From Cenococcum geophilum 1.58 (Eukaryota > Ascomycota > Dothideomycetes > Gloniales > Gloniaceae), in contig KV748212.1 of NCBI GenBank assembly GCA_001692895.1, positions 620,001 through 684,000 of the forward strand: 64,000 nt of DNA, in the 5' to 3' direction. Of the stretch, positions 45,599 to 57,429 are shown piece by piece. A program made the position numbers and the translations under genes. Below the pieces are notes generated by a model. That model ran no database searches and had not been told where the DNA came from. It saw nothing but the letters and a program-made list of their open reading frames with translations. The stretch's first letter is position 1; each line of letters begins with the position of its first letter.

Positions 45599-47996
45599 AA
45601 ACACTAATAGTATATCTACGGTTCGATTTATATGGCTAAATTAGCCGCTAAGTTAGATTTTGCAGGCAAAGAGGCCCGTACGCTTAGCGGTATATAGATA
45701 TTACCCTATATCTACAGTCGATCTACAATTACTAGTAACGCCGCGCTCTTAATACCTATTAAGCGCTATACATAGAGCCGGCCAAGAGCTCTCTACTTAT
45801 ACTAAAATGGTAAGAATTAGCTATAGGTTAATAAATATATTTATATTTTAAGTTGGGCACCGCTATTATATAAGTACCCTACTAAACTTATACCGCACTA
45901 AAATAAGCCCCTAGGGGGCTATAGATAAAGGTTTTAATAGAAGACTTAATAGAAGACCCCTTAGTATTTTAGAGATATATACTATTTAAAAGCTTTTTTA
46001 CCCGCTTAAAGCTGTTTATAAAGCTAATCTAGTAAGTACTATATTTACTTCTACTATAGATTAACCTACTATATAGCCGCTTCCTTGCTAACCCTCTAGG
46101 CCTATATAACCTACTTAATCTCCTTAATAACCTTAAGCTATAGGGAATACTATTAGAGCTTATTCTACCAGCTAGCCTACTATTTACTACCCTATTTAGA
46201 ATCTAGCGCTACTATAAAAGGATTACCTCTAAGCCCCTTAGTCTACTCGCGCTAAAGGGCCCGTATAGACTTTACTACGCGGTATATATAATATATAGGC
46301 GGCTACTTAGGCTAGAGCTTAAGCTTAAGCTTAGACTTAGGCCCTTACTACGGCTATAGTTACGGCTGCGGCTATAGCTGCGGCGGCGCCGGCGAAGGGG
46401 AAGCTATAGCGCTTACCTAGGCTAACGTATACTAGCTTAATCCCGCGATAGATAGAGGCGCTAGTAGATATACTATTAGTAAACGTACTAAAGGGACCTT
46501 AAGCTAAAAGGTAAGGCTACTAGATATAAGTAATTAAAGCTATAAAGACTGCGCCTACTAGGACTTAGCTATACGGTTAAATAACACTTATAGCTTATAT
46601 ACTCTCTTATTATTCTTATATACTCTCTAGTTATTTTAGGTGTTTATAGTCTTTAGGCAGTCCGTAATAGCTAGCACGGCCTAGTAAAGTATTAATAGCT
46701 AGCTAGGGCCTTCTTCCTCCTACTATAAGTAGGCTTTAACCTTCTATATAAAGGGTAAATAGGCCTTATACTAAAAGACCGGGTGGTTCTATATAGGGCT
46801 ACTTAGGAATATTTTGTAGAGGACTACTAAGTTCTATAGGATAACCTCCTAAAGGTAAAACAGGAGGTTTATAGCGCCTATAGCTATAAGGTTATTAATC
46901 TAGCCGACCTAAGGGCTAAACCGACCCTTCTAGACGTCTAGCTCTGGCTAGATCGTTAATAGTAGTACATTAGGGGGGGCGACGCTTGCCCTATAAATCT
47001 TAAAGCAGCCTATCTACGGTATATAGCCGGCCATCGTCCGTATAAACTCCCGTAGTAGCGAGTTTAAATAGTAGCTAACTATCTACTCCTGGTTTTACCT
47101 ACTAGCGCGTCTAATCTAGTCCTTACTAACCCCCTTTAGCTCTACTGTCTTAGCGCTAGCGCTTTATCTAATATAGGTTTTCTTCTATAAGAAGACGCTG
47201 ATGTACTAAAACGCCTTAGTAACCCACTCCCGCTACGAGTTATATAAAAAGGCCGCCTTACGGTCCCTAGCGCTACTCTTAATTAGGTAAATATTATACT
47301 ATACTAACCGCTTACTAAAGTTTAGGAATAGCTTGTCGCTAAGGTCCTAGTAGTATAAAAAGTAAAAAGCTAGCCCGCTAAGTATATAGATAAGCGGCTT
47401 CTTATTATATAGAGCCCTAATAGTCTTAAGGCGGCTATACTAGTTCTACTTACTAGCGTATATAGTAAATATTAGGGGCATATAGCGTGTAGGGCCTTCG
47501 CCCTTAAACTTAAAGGTAAATAGGTCTAAGATCTTAGCGGAGCGCCTATTACTACCATGGGTAAGTATATAGTAGCTTAGTAGGATATCTATAAGCGTAT
47601 AAAGGTAGCATTTTGGCGAGGAGTCTTTACGGGCCTATAGCTAGCGGTAGACGTTCTTAAACTTATCCTCTATATATCCGTTAAGTAGTATATCTCTACC
47701 CTTATCCGTAAACTAGTCCTTTTCCTACTGCGCGTCCCTCTATTATAGAATCTTTAGGTACTCCTAAATATTATCCTCCTATAAGGACTAGTAGCTATTT
47801 ATCCCTATAGCCTTCTACGCCTAGTAGAGGTCTATTAGGGCTATAATATAGCCGTAAACTAAGCGCTAGAAGAGCTGCGTCTTATCCTAAGGTATATTAT
47901 TACTAGCCTTACGGCTTTTTACTTTTAGTGGCCGGCCTATAACCTCCTTAACGAGGAAAAGAAGTAGCTTTTCTTCCGTAACAGTATTACTATTAT
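45599..47996 (-). mobile_element. Crypton-type element, array copy 4, left part (split by LTR retrotransposon)
   Basis: Fourth unit, marker CGGTTCG at 45619. It covers the GCR1_C-like and most of the recombinase part, and is interrupted at 47996 by the Ty3/gypsy insertion. The last bases, ATTAT (47992-47996), are the target site, duplicated at 56168-56172. The remainder resumes there. Confidence 0.8.
47992..47996. repeat. Target-site duplication ATTAT of the LTR retrotransposon (left)
   Basis: ATTAT here and at 56168-56172 flank the LTRs. Joining the two flanks gives ATTACTATTATAGTACTAC, the text found uninterrupted in the other array copies. Confidence 0.85.
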
Positions 47997-48207
47997 TATA
48001 ACGGCGCTATCGCACGTTACCTGCCAAATTCTGCCATATTCTGCCAACCTACAATTGGCCCGCCTAAAGCTAGCGCCTTAGCGGCTCACCCTATATATTT
48101 ATTTACATCGGTCCTAGCAACCCCTTTTCCTTCTCTTTAGCTTAGTATCTTCGTAATACAGCATTCGTTCAAGCTTCGGTTTAAAGGCATTTATTTAAGC
48201 CGTGATA
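47997..48207 (+). repeat. 5' LTR of the Ty3/gypsy element
   Basis: Against the 3' LTR I count 13 substitutions, all transitions, and a one-base indel. Contains the short repeat TGCCAAATTCTGCCATATTC, which also occurs internally near 55649. Confidence 0.88.
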
Positions 48208-48743
48208 TTATACTAAGCTCTCCCTACCTTGCCTGGGAAGGCCTTAATAATATCCCACCCTAAAGAAACTTTGTCTGCAATAACGTATTAACACGCTATA
48301 CTTAGACACCAAAATAACTCTACATTACCTAGGAAGGCCTAGATAATATCCTACCTTATAAGCCAGATAGGACTAGACCTATACCCCCAGAATTAAAACT
48401 AAAGCGTACAATACTAACAAACCTTAGGAAGCTAATAATAGCACCTAAAGCAAGCTTATCTAAGAGAGCTGCCTCTACCTAAGAGGAACCTGAGATCCAA
48501 TTAGGATCAGAAATTAAAGATAATAATAACATCGTAGACATACGTAAGCAGATTCGCGCCCTCGCAGCCAGCTAGGAAGCCAATCGTCTTAAAGCGAGAA
48601 ATACATAAGAGACCCTATAAGAGATCCTAAAAAGCCTTACGGCCCTACAAAATAGCCCAGCTTCCCCTTCTCGAAGCCCTAGCCAACCTATTCACTCTAC
48701 TAAATGCGATATACTAGGGAGTACGGATACAATAACAAAGCAA

Positions 48744-50724
48744 TTAAAGTCCGTTAAGCTCCCTAACCCCCTACCACTGTCTAACGGGATAGACCCTACC
48801 TTTAAGAATTAGAGAATTTAAGTATAAGGAAAGCTCCGCATTAACTATAACCATTTCCTTTCTAAAGAAGCTAAAATGCTCTACCTCTTTAGTCGAACTA
48901 CTGGGGACGCCCAATGGTACCTTTAAGCCAAGTTTAAGGACGACTCCCCTGTCTAATTTATATCTATTAATAAGATAATACGGCACCTAGCGGCTATCTA
49001 TATTAACCCAAACAAAGTACGGGATGCCTATTATAACTATAATTACCTAATAATAAAACCGAACTAACCCTTTACCGAATTCTAGACTTAATTCCTATAC
49101 CTTATAGAAGAAGGCCAGGTTCCCCTTAAGAACTACCAATTAGACCTATACAATAAGCTGACAATCCGGCTATAAGAAAAGATCGCTATAACCTTAGATA
49201 ACCTACTAACCCACAAAAGACTTACAGCTTATTGCCTATTATTAGATTTAGAACTAAAGCGGATTAACGCCCGCCCTAATTAGCAGAAGCAACTCTATAA
49301 TAATTAGAACTCGCTAGCTATACCTATAAAAGCTAAAGTAGGAAGATAAGTTACGACTGCTCTTATACTAAAGGCGGTTACAACTACGCACTAGCGAGCC
49401 TCGCCCAACTAGCTACGTACCACGCCATTAACTAGTATTCGCTGTAATACTTTAATTAACCCTGCCTCGGCCACGTGCTTTAACTATAAAAAGTAAGGTT
49501 ACTTTATCTTATCCTACCTAGAGCTAAAGGATATAGGCGATATTAAGGAGATAGAGGAAGGAAAAATGTCCGATAAGTTAGGAAAAGAAGAACCCTAGGG
49601 AAAGACTCCCCCCTAGGGTACCCTATCGATCTCAAAGAGATTAATCTTAGTTAGTTAATAGGTGGAAAGCATTTTACGGTTCTATATATAGTATCTTAAA
49701 ATAGATATAGAGTTAATATAACCGCCCTTATTAATACTAGAGCAAATAGCTTCACCTTTATAAATACTGCCTGTGTAAATAATGTTGCCAAGTTTTTAAA
49801 TACAGAAGCTATCCAACTAGAGAAGCCTGTCTAGGTAAAGGGCTATAACGGCTAAGCCGGTCGGCCTATTACCTATATCTTAAAGTTGCATATCGCTTTT
49901 AACGGATAATGCTAATATAGTATCCCCTTTTGTATTCTAGACCTAGGGTCCTACAATATAATCCTTAGACAAAAATAGATGTCCTATTTTAATATTTAGT
50001 TAAATATATAAAAAAAACGGTTTGTCTAGCCGGAGAATAGACTAAGGTTATCCTCCTTTATTAGGGAGATCCGAACTAACCGTAAGACACTAGCCGTAAG
50101 GGGTAACCCTACCTACTAGTAGGATATCCGGGCCCGTAACCTAGCCTTTACTTAAGAGGACGCCCGCCACAAAGCTGGAAAGAACTCTATACTGATAAAG
50201 ATACTCTCCTAAAGCGCTACGTTTAAAGAGGACTTTACGCATAGAAGCGGGATAGATAATAACGTAGATAACGTCTAAATCGTACAGATCTAACCGTTAT
50301 AAAAAAGAACGTATTAATAGGATATAAGGGATAACCTTTAAAAGATACAACAGAAGCTAAAAGGAGTAATAATAACGCTAGTACCCTAGAAGTCCCTAAA
50401 GTTATATACGCCCCTATTATTAGTTAACCCCCCTACTGTAGATATTGCCGTAATTAACGCTATAGCGTTCCACTTTAATATATACCGGAAGGACAATAAG
50501 GTCTTTATAATAAGCCTATATAAGATTAACTAAATTATTAATAATAGAGAGGAAAGGCTAGATAAAGAAACTAATAAGGAACTAGTTAAACGCCTCCTTT
50601 TTACCATTTATATAGGCTATAAGGATGCATTCTTAAAGGCGGCCTTAAATAAGTTACCCCCCTACTAGATATATAATTACAAGATTTAATTAGAGGCCAA
50701 TAACTCGCTAGGCTATAGCCCCCT
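48744..50724 (+). repeat. 1981-bp internal tandem duplication, copy A
   Basis: The segment covers the gag and protease-like region. It is followed without a gap by a second copy at 50725-52705. Every stretch I compared is identical, including the two 71-codon minus-strand frames. The joint reads GCCCCCT|TTAAAG. Confidence 0.9.
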
Positions 50725-52705
50725 TTAAAGTCCGTTAAGCTCCCTAACCCCCTACCACTGTCTAACGGGATAGACCCTACCTTTAAGAATTAGAGAATTT
50801 AAGTATAAGGAAAGCTCCGCATTAACTATAACCATTTCCTTTCTAAAGAAGCTAAAATGCTCTACCTCTTTAGTCGAACTACTGGGGACGCCCAATGGTA
50901 CCTTTAAGCCAAGTTTAAGGACGACTCCCCTGTCTAATTTATATCTATTAATAAGATAATACGGCACCTAGCGGCTATCTATATTAACCCAAACAAAGTA
51001 CGGGATGCCTATTATAACTATAATTACCTAATAATAAAACCGAACTAACCCTTTACCGAATTCTAGACTTAATTCCTATACCTTATAGAAGAAGGCCAGG
51101 TTCCCCTTAAGAACTACCAATTAGACCTATACAATAAGCTGACAATCCGGCTATAAGAAAAGATCGCTATAACCTTAGATAACCTACTAACCCACAAAAG
51201 ACTTACAGCTTATTGCCTATTATTAGATTTAGAACTAAAGCGGATTAACGCCCGCCCTAATTAGCAGAAGCAACTCTATAATAATTAGAACTCGCTAGCT
51301 ATACCTATAAAAGCTAAAGTAGGAAGATAAGTTACGACTGCTCTTATACTAAAGGCGGTTACAACTACGCACTAGCGAGCCTCGCCCAACTAGCTACGTA
51401 CCACGCCATTAACTAGTATTCGCTGTAATACTTTAATTAACCCTGCCTCGGCCACGTGCTTTAACTATAAAAAGTAAGGTTACTTTATCTTATCCTACCT
51501 AGAGCTAAAGGATATAGGCGATATTAAGGAGATAGAGGAAGGAAAAATGTCCGATAAGTTAGGAAAAGAAGAACCCTAGGGAAAGACTCCCCCCTAGGGT
51601 ACCCTATCGATCTCAAAGAGATTAATCTTAGTTAGTTAATAGGTGGAAAGCATTTTACGGTTCTATATATAGTATCTTAAAATAGATATAGAGTTAATAT
51701 AACCGCCCTTATTAATACTAGAGCAAATAGCTTCACCTTTATAAATACTGCCTGTGTAAATAATGTTGCCAAGTTTTTAAATACAGAAGCTATCCAACTA
51801 GAGAAGCCTGTCTAGGTAAAGGGCTATAACGGCTAAGCCGGTCGGCCTATTACCTATATCTTAAAGTTGCATATCGCTTTTAACGGATAATGCTAATATA
51901 GTATCCCCTTTTGTATTCTAGACCTAGGGTCCTACAATATAATCCTTAGACAAAAATAGATGTCCTATTTTAATATTTAGTTAAATATATAAAAAAAACG
52001 GTTTGTCTAGCCGGAGAATAGACTAAGGTTATCCTCCTTTATTAGGGAGATCCGAACTAACCGTAAGACACTAGCCGTAAGGGGTAACCCTACCTACTAG
52101 TAGGATATCCGGGCCCGTAACCTAGCCTTTACTTAAGAGGACGCCCGCCACAAAGCTGGAAAGAACTCTATACTGATAAAGATACTCTCCTAAAGCGCTA
52201 CGTTTAAAGAGGACTTTACGCATAGAAGCGGGATAGATAATAACGTAGATAACGTCTAAATCGTACAGATCTAACCGTTATAAAAAAGAACGTATTAATA
52301 GGATATAAGGGATAACCTTTAAAAGATACAACAGAAGCTAAAAGGAGTAATAATAACGCTAGTACCCTAGAAGTCCCTAAAGTTATATACGCCCCTATTA
52401 TTAGTTAACCCCCCTACTGTAGATATTGCCGTAATTAACGCTATAGCGTTCCACTTTAATATATACCGGAAGGACAATAAGGTCTTTATAATAAGCCTAT
52501 ATAAGATTAACTAAATTATTAATAATAGAGAGGAAAGGCTAGATAAAGAAACTAATAAGGAACTAGTTAAACGCCTCCTTTTTACCATTTATATAGGCTA
52601 TAAGGATGCATTCTTAAAGGCGGCCTTAAATAAGTTACCCCCCTACTAGATATATAATTACAAGATTTAATTAGAGGCCAATAACTCGCTAGGCTATAGC
52701 CCCCT
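50725..52705 (+). repeat. 1981-bp internal tandem duplication, copy B
   Basis: Second copy, continuing into the reverse transcriptase region (CCCCCTCTACTATTAATTAA). See copy A. Without it the element would be about 6.19 kb, a normal chromovirus length. Confidence 0.9.
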
Positions 52706-55560
52706 CTACTATTAATTAATGGATAAGCTAAAAGTAATAAAGTAGTACTTAATTAACAACCTAGATAAAGGGTTTATCGAGCTAAGTTAAGCCCCTTTTA
52801 CTTCCCCTATCCTGTTCGTAAAAAAGCCTAATAGAGGCCTTTATTTTTATATTAACTATTAGAAGCTAAACGCTATTACTTAAAAGGACCGGTATCCTAT
52901 TTCTTTAATTAACGAGACCCTTGCACATCTAAGCCAGGTAAAAATCTTTACTAAACTTAATATCCGCCAAGCTTTCCACCAAATTAGAATAAACCCTGCA
53001 TCTAAAGATTTAATAACGTTCTATACCCGCTATGGTTCCTATAAATGCAAAGTTCTTTCTTTTAAACTAATAAACGGACCGGCTACGTACTAAAGGTATA
53101 TAAATAATATTCTTTTTAATTACCTCGACGAATTCTACACGGTATACCTAGACGATATTCTTATATACTTAGACGACAAACTTAAGCATTAAGTTTATAT
53201 TAAGAAGGTCCTAGAGAGGCTATAAAACGCGGGCTTATAAGTCAATATTAAGAAATGCGAGTTTGGGGTAAAACGTATAAAATACCTCAGGTTTATTATA
53301 ACTACGGAAGGAATTAAGGTCAACCCTAAGAAGGTAGAGGCAATCTATAACTAAAAGCCCCCTCGCATAGTAAAAGGAATCCAGTCCTTCCTTAGTTTTT
53401 ATAATTTCTACCACTAGTTTATCTATAACTATAGAATTATAGCAAAACCTCTTATACGACTAACTAGGAAGGATATGCCTTTTGTCTTTAATAATAGCTA
53501 TATAGAGGCCTTTAAAGAGGTAAAGGATCGGCTTATCTCTTCTCTAATTCTTCGTTACTATAACTTAAACCTTAAATTAATGCTAGAAACAAACGCCTCT
53601 AATAGGGTCGTAGCGGGAATCCTATTATAGTTATATCTAGATAGCGAATAGTACCCTATAGCTTTTTTCTTAAAGATAATAGACCTAGCTAAGTATAACT
53701 ATAAAGTATATAATAAAGAAATACTAGCTATTATTTAATTACTCTTCTAATAGCGCGTAGAGCTTAAAGGTATAAACTCCCGGATTAAGATATATATAGA
53801 TTATAAAGCCCTAGAGTACTTTATAACTATAAAGCAGCTTATAGGACGATAAGCCTAGTAGGCTAAAATACTCTCCTAATTCTTCTTTATAATTATATAT
53901 TATTCTAGCAAGTAAAACTCTAAAGCTAATATCCTAACCTAAAGAGAATAAGATATAGGACCCTAGGATAAGCTAAAGACCTAATATTAGACGCGCGCCC
54001 TCCTCTATCTAGAATAGCTTAACCCGCGGATCCTTAAGGAGCTAGACTCCTAGTAAAACGAGCTAGCACTAATAGAGGAGTCCTTAGATAAGCTAATAGG
54101 GCTAATTAACTGCCTCCTAACTATAAACCGNACGGNTAANGCCNTAAGGGCCCTNCGCGAATAAGCCGTAAAAGNANACCCCNATTTTAAGACGGAGGAA
54201 GGATTGCTCCTATACTAGGAGCGGCTTATAGTCCCTAATATTAACAATCTATAGACTAAACTAATCTGCGAAGCTTATTACTAAGTCTCTATGGCATATC
54301 CTGGTAAGAACAAGACCTGTAAAATTACTAACTACCGCTACTACTAGCCGAGAATAGTTGTGGATATTAATTAATATATACGGAACTGCGAAGACTGCTA
54401 GAGAGCTATAATCCCACGGGATAAGACCCTAGGACTACTTAAGCCACTCCTAATACTAGAGCGCCCTTAGTAGTATATCTTTATAGACTTTTATAAACTA
54501 CCTAGGGACCGTAACGAATACGATATAGTTATAGTTATAGTTAACCGCTTTAGTAAACGCCTATTCTTAATTCCATCTTATAAGAACATTAATGCCAAAG
54601 AAGCAGCCCGGCTATATATCTATTATGTCTACTAAATCTATAGACTACCAGATACTATTATATCCGATTATAGGCTATAGTTTATATCGGCCTTCTAAAA
54701 TAAGTTTACCTAAATCCTAGGCATTAAGCTAAAGCTTTTTACAGCTTATTACCCCCAGATAGACGGTTAGACAGAGATTATAAATTAGTACCTAGACTAG
54801 AGGCTTAGGCCCTTTATTAACTATTTCTAGGACAACTGGTCTAAACTACTACCCTTAATAGACTACGCGCAAGTAACCCTACCCTATAACTCTATAGGGT
54901 TTGCCCTAATTTAGCTAGAAATAGGATACTTACCCTATATAAGCTTTAACTGGAAAAGGCTAGAAGAACCCCAGACTATATAAGAGAAGCTATCCTATAC
55001 TAAGGCCTAATAGTATACTAAATGATTAGAGGAGGCCTAAATGGTAGCCCGCAAGAACCTAAAAAAAGCTTAGAGGTTAATAAAATAGTAGGCGAATAAA
55101 CACCGTTAAGAGCCTAATTTTGCCCCTAGTAATATAGTCTAGGTTATAATAAGAAATTAGAGGACTGAATAACCTAGCTATAAGCTAGACTACTAGATGG
55201 TAGGACCGTATAAAGTTCTTAAGAAGATAGGCAACTTATATAAGATAAAGCTCCTAGACTTAATTAGGGTTTACCCTATCTTCTTGCTAGATAAGTTATG
55301 GAAAGTTATAAATAACCTATTACCTAAACAAAAGAACGAGCCTCCCCTACTAGTTTAAGTAAACGGTAATAATAAATAGGAGGTTAATAAAATACTAGCC
55401 TATAAGATAGTACGGGGAGCGCTAAAATACTATATCTAATAGAAGGGCTACAATTTTAACCCAACCTGGTACCCTATATAGAACTTTATAGGCTGCCCCT
55501 AGAAGCTTAAAGAATTCTATAACTAATACCCTAATGCGCCTAGACCCCTAAAGTACCTAA
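52706..55560 (+). pseudogene. Decayed pol: reverse transcriptase, RNase H, integrase, chromodomain
   Basis: One frame with many internal TAG/TAA codons carries the polymerase module. Visible motifs are LYFYINYQKLNAIT, FTKLNIRQAFHQI, the catalytic YLDD, GIQSFLSFYNFYHQFI after the RT, an RNase H beginning LMLETNASNRVVAGIL, integrase text such as IIPRDKTLG and QIDGQTEIINQYL, then the chromodomain-like end. The block is dead through stop codons rather than indels, as expected of RIP. A short run with Ns (54131-54183) lies between RNase H and integrase. Confidence 0.85.
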
Positions 55561-55955
55561 ATAAATAGATGGAATACTAGCATAATAAAGATAATAAGTT
55601 ACCGGAAGAATATAGGGACAAAAACGCCCTAAAGCCCTAATACAGCTGTCTGCCAAATTCTGCCATATTCTGCCGTTTTCTGCTAGTACTATAAAATTTC
55701 AGATGTCTAGGAACTTTAACCGCCGGTTAAAGTTATCTAATTGGTCAGATCTGTGCTAAGACTTTTAGCGGCTACTCTTTCTAGCCTAGTGCTTCCACTT
55801 AGCCCATAATCGCCCTTTATACTTAGTTAGGACGGACTTATATCCCCTTTATCTCCTTATCTTATATTTTTATAATCTTATATTTATAAGCCTAGTGCTA
55901 CCCTATTTTTTCTAACTAAGCCTAAGGGCAGGCTTTTTTTTAAAGAGGGGGGTAA

Positions 55956-56167
55956 TATAACGGCGCTATTGCACGTTACCTACCAAATTCTGCTATATTC
56001 TGCCGACCTATAATTAGCCCGCCTAAAGCTAGCGCCTTGGCGGCTCACCCTATATATTTATTTACATCGGTTCTGGCGACCCCTTTTCCTTCTTTTTAGC
56101 TTAGTATCTTCGTAATATAGCATTCGTTCAAGCTTCGGTTCAAAGGCATTTATTTTAAGCCGTGATA
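55956..56167 (+). repeat. 3' LTR of the Ty3/gypsy element
   Basis: 212 bp, preceded by a purine tract at 55941-55955 and followed by the duplicated ATTAT. Confidence 0.88.
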
Positions 56168-56688
56168 ATTATAGTACTACTTCTTCTTATAAAAGGCCTA
56201 GAAAGACGCGCGTTAGCTATAAGTATACTACTCCGCAAAGCACCTAGCTACCTACCTTAAACTCCTTCTATTTTAGCTTATAATTTAGAGACATATTTTT
56301 AGGCCTCTCGGCACGCGTAAGGGCGAGAATACTCTACGCGTTAGCGCGTAGTTCGGCATTATTCGCGACGTTAATCTCTACGCAACTAATTAACGCCATT
56401 TTTAAGATAGGACGCTGCTGGAGAAGCGGCGCCCTAGGGGGGTTTCTATTTTTTATATATACGCAGACATAGACCGGGGAGGAGAGGTAGAGAAAGCATA
56501 CCTACCCTACCTACTAACCGCTCAGCGACGCGGATAAGTGACCTTACCGCATAGGGTAAATACATGGGCGCACGGCTGGCCCAATAGGCCAATAGTACGC
56601 GCGCATTAGCGACTCAATTAGCGGGGGTAAAGACATTCGAAGATGTCCACGGCTTGGCTGCAGGCTCGGCCGTAAATATCCGCGAATT
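56168..56688 (-). mobile_element. Crypton-type element, array copy 4, right part
   Basis: Continues copy 4 after the LTR retrotransposon and carries the 5' end of the recombinase gene on the minus strand. The start codon is intact (CGCCATTTTT near 56395). Array similarity ends at CCGCGAAT (56688), about 95 bp short of a complete unit including spacer. This edge retains clearly more CA and GC dinucleotides than the inner copies. Confidence 0.8.
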
Positions 56689-57429
56689 TATCTTATAAAT
56701 TAGACGCTCCGCAAAAGATTTGTTCCGTAACACGGGATAATATATAAACCCTCTAAAACGCCTGCAAACTCCTAAGCCAATTAGAATAGCGCCCTAACTC
56801 CTACTAACTCCTGCTAACTCCTGGACCAATTAGAATAGCGCACTAATTTTAGCCCCTTACGTACCCCTATTACCTGATAAAATCTTTTACAGAGCGTCTA
56901 AGAGCTTATAGGCGTTGCTTTAGTGCGAAATAAATATTTTAGATTGCGCATTTTAACTTTAACTAGCTCTACTAAGGCCCCACCAACAATTATTAATGCT
57001 TTATTCGATGCATTTTAATCTTAAGGTAATAATCTTTAATTCTATACATATAAAGGCTAATTATAACGCAGTTAAAGGTACAAGATATATCGTGTAAAAC
57101 CTTAACTGCGTTTTTAAAAGGAATCTTTGCAATACCTATAAACCGTTCCTTCTACTACTATCTATACCACAACCATATCACGTCTATTTTTGTTACTAGC
57201 TAGGTCCTATAACCTCCTACAAACTCCTACAAACTTTTATAAACTCCTAGGCCGGTTAAATCGCTTATATACAGAACCCTAGGGCGCGTTACTAGTATTA
57301 CTCTTCTATATCCACCTATTACCGATTAGAGTATAGCCAATTTATATTCTTTTTAACTCCTATAAACTCCTATGAATTCCTACAAACTCCTATAAACTCC
57401 TAGGCCAATTAAATACCTAAACAAAATCG
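56689..57429. repeat. Clusters of ~10-bp motif AAACTCCTAY, left side of the helicase element
   Basis: Units such as AACTCCTGCT and AAACTCCTATA recur in short clusters at about 56765-56830, 57205-57255 and 57355-57412. Several clusters end in CTAGGCC(A/G)(A/G)TTA, for example CTCCTAGGCCAATTAAATA. The same motif is found in opposite orientation after the helicase region. Confidence 0.7.

Larger units (their letters stand above)
47997..56167 (+). mobile_element. Ty3/gypsy chromovirus LTR retrotransposon, RIP-mutated, 8.17 kb
   Basis: 5' LTR 47997-48207 and 3' LTR 55956-56167 (211/212 bp) start TATAACGG and end GTGATA. A polypurine tract (AAAGAGGGGGGTAA) precedes the 3' LTR, and the element is bounded by ATTAT duplications. 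Internal order on the plus strand: gag-like region with a decayed zinc knuckle (ATCFNYKK, about 49480), a protease-like region, reverse transcriptase (KIFTKLNIRQAFHQIRINPA; YLDDILIYLDD near 53147-53177), RNase H (about 53560-53960), integrase with its HHCC-like region and NRFSKRLFLIP (about 54290-54700), and a chromodomain-like C-terminus (EVNKILAYKIVRGALKYYI, about 55380). Ty3-type RT-before-integrase order plus chromodomain make it a chromovirus. Stops at CAG/CAA positions throughout show it cannot be active. Ns occur at 54131-54183. Confidence 0.92.

Noticed and set aside
48771..50967. Two identical 71-codon minus-strand frames
   Set aside because: They are antisense shadows of the RIP-mutated gag region and are identical only because the region is tandemly duplicated.
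36692..56688. Tandem array as rDNA or centromeric satellite
   Set aside because: The 2.96-kb units contain recombinase and GCR1_C-like coding text and no rRNA-like sequence, so a transposon array is the better reading. A centromeric location is not excluded.
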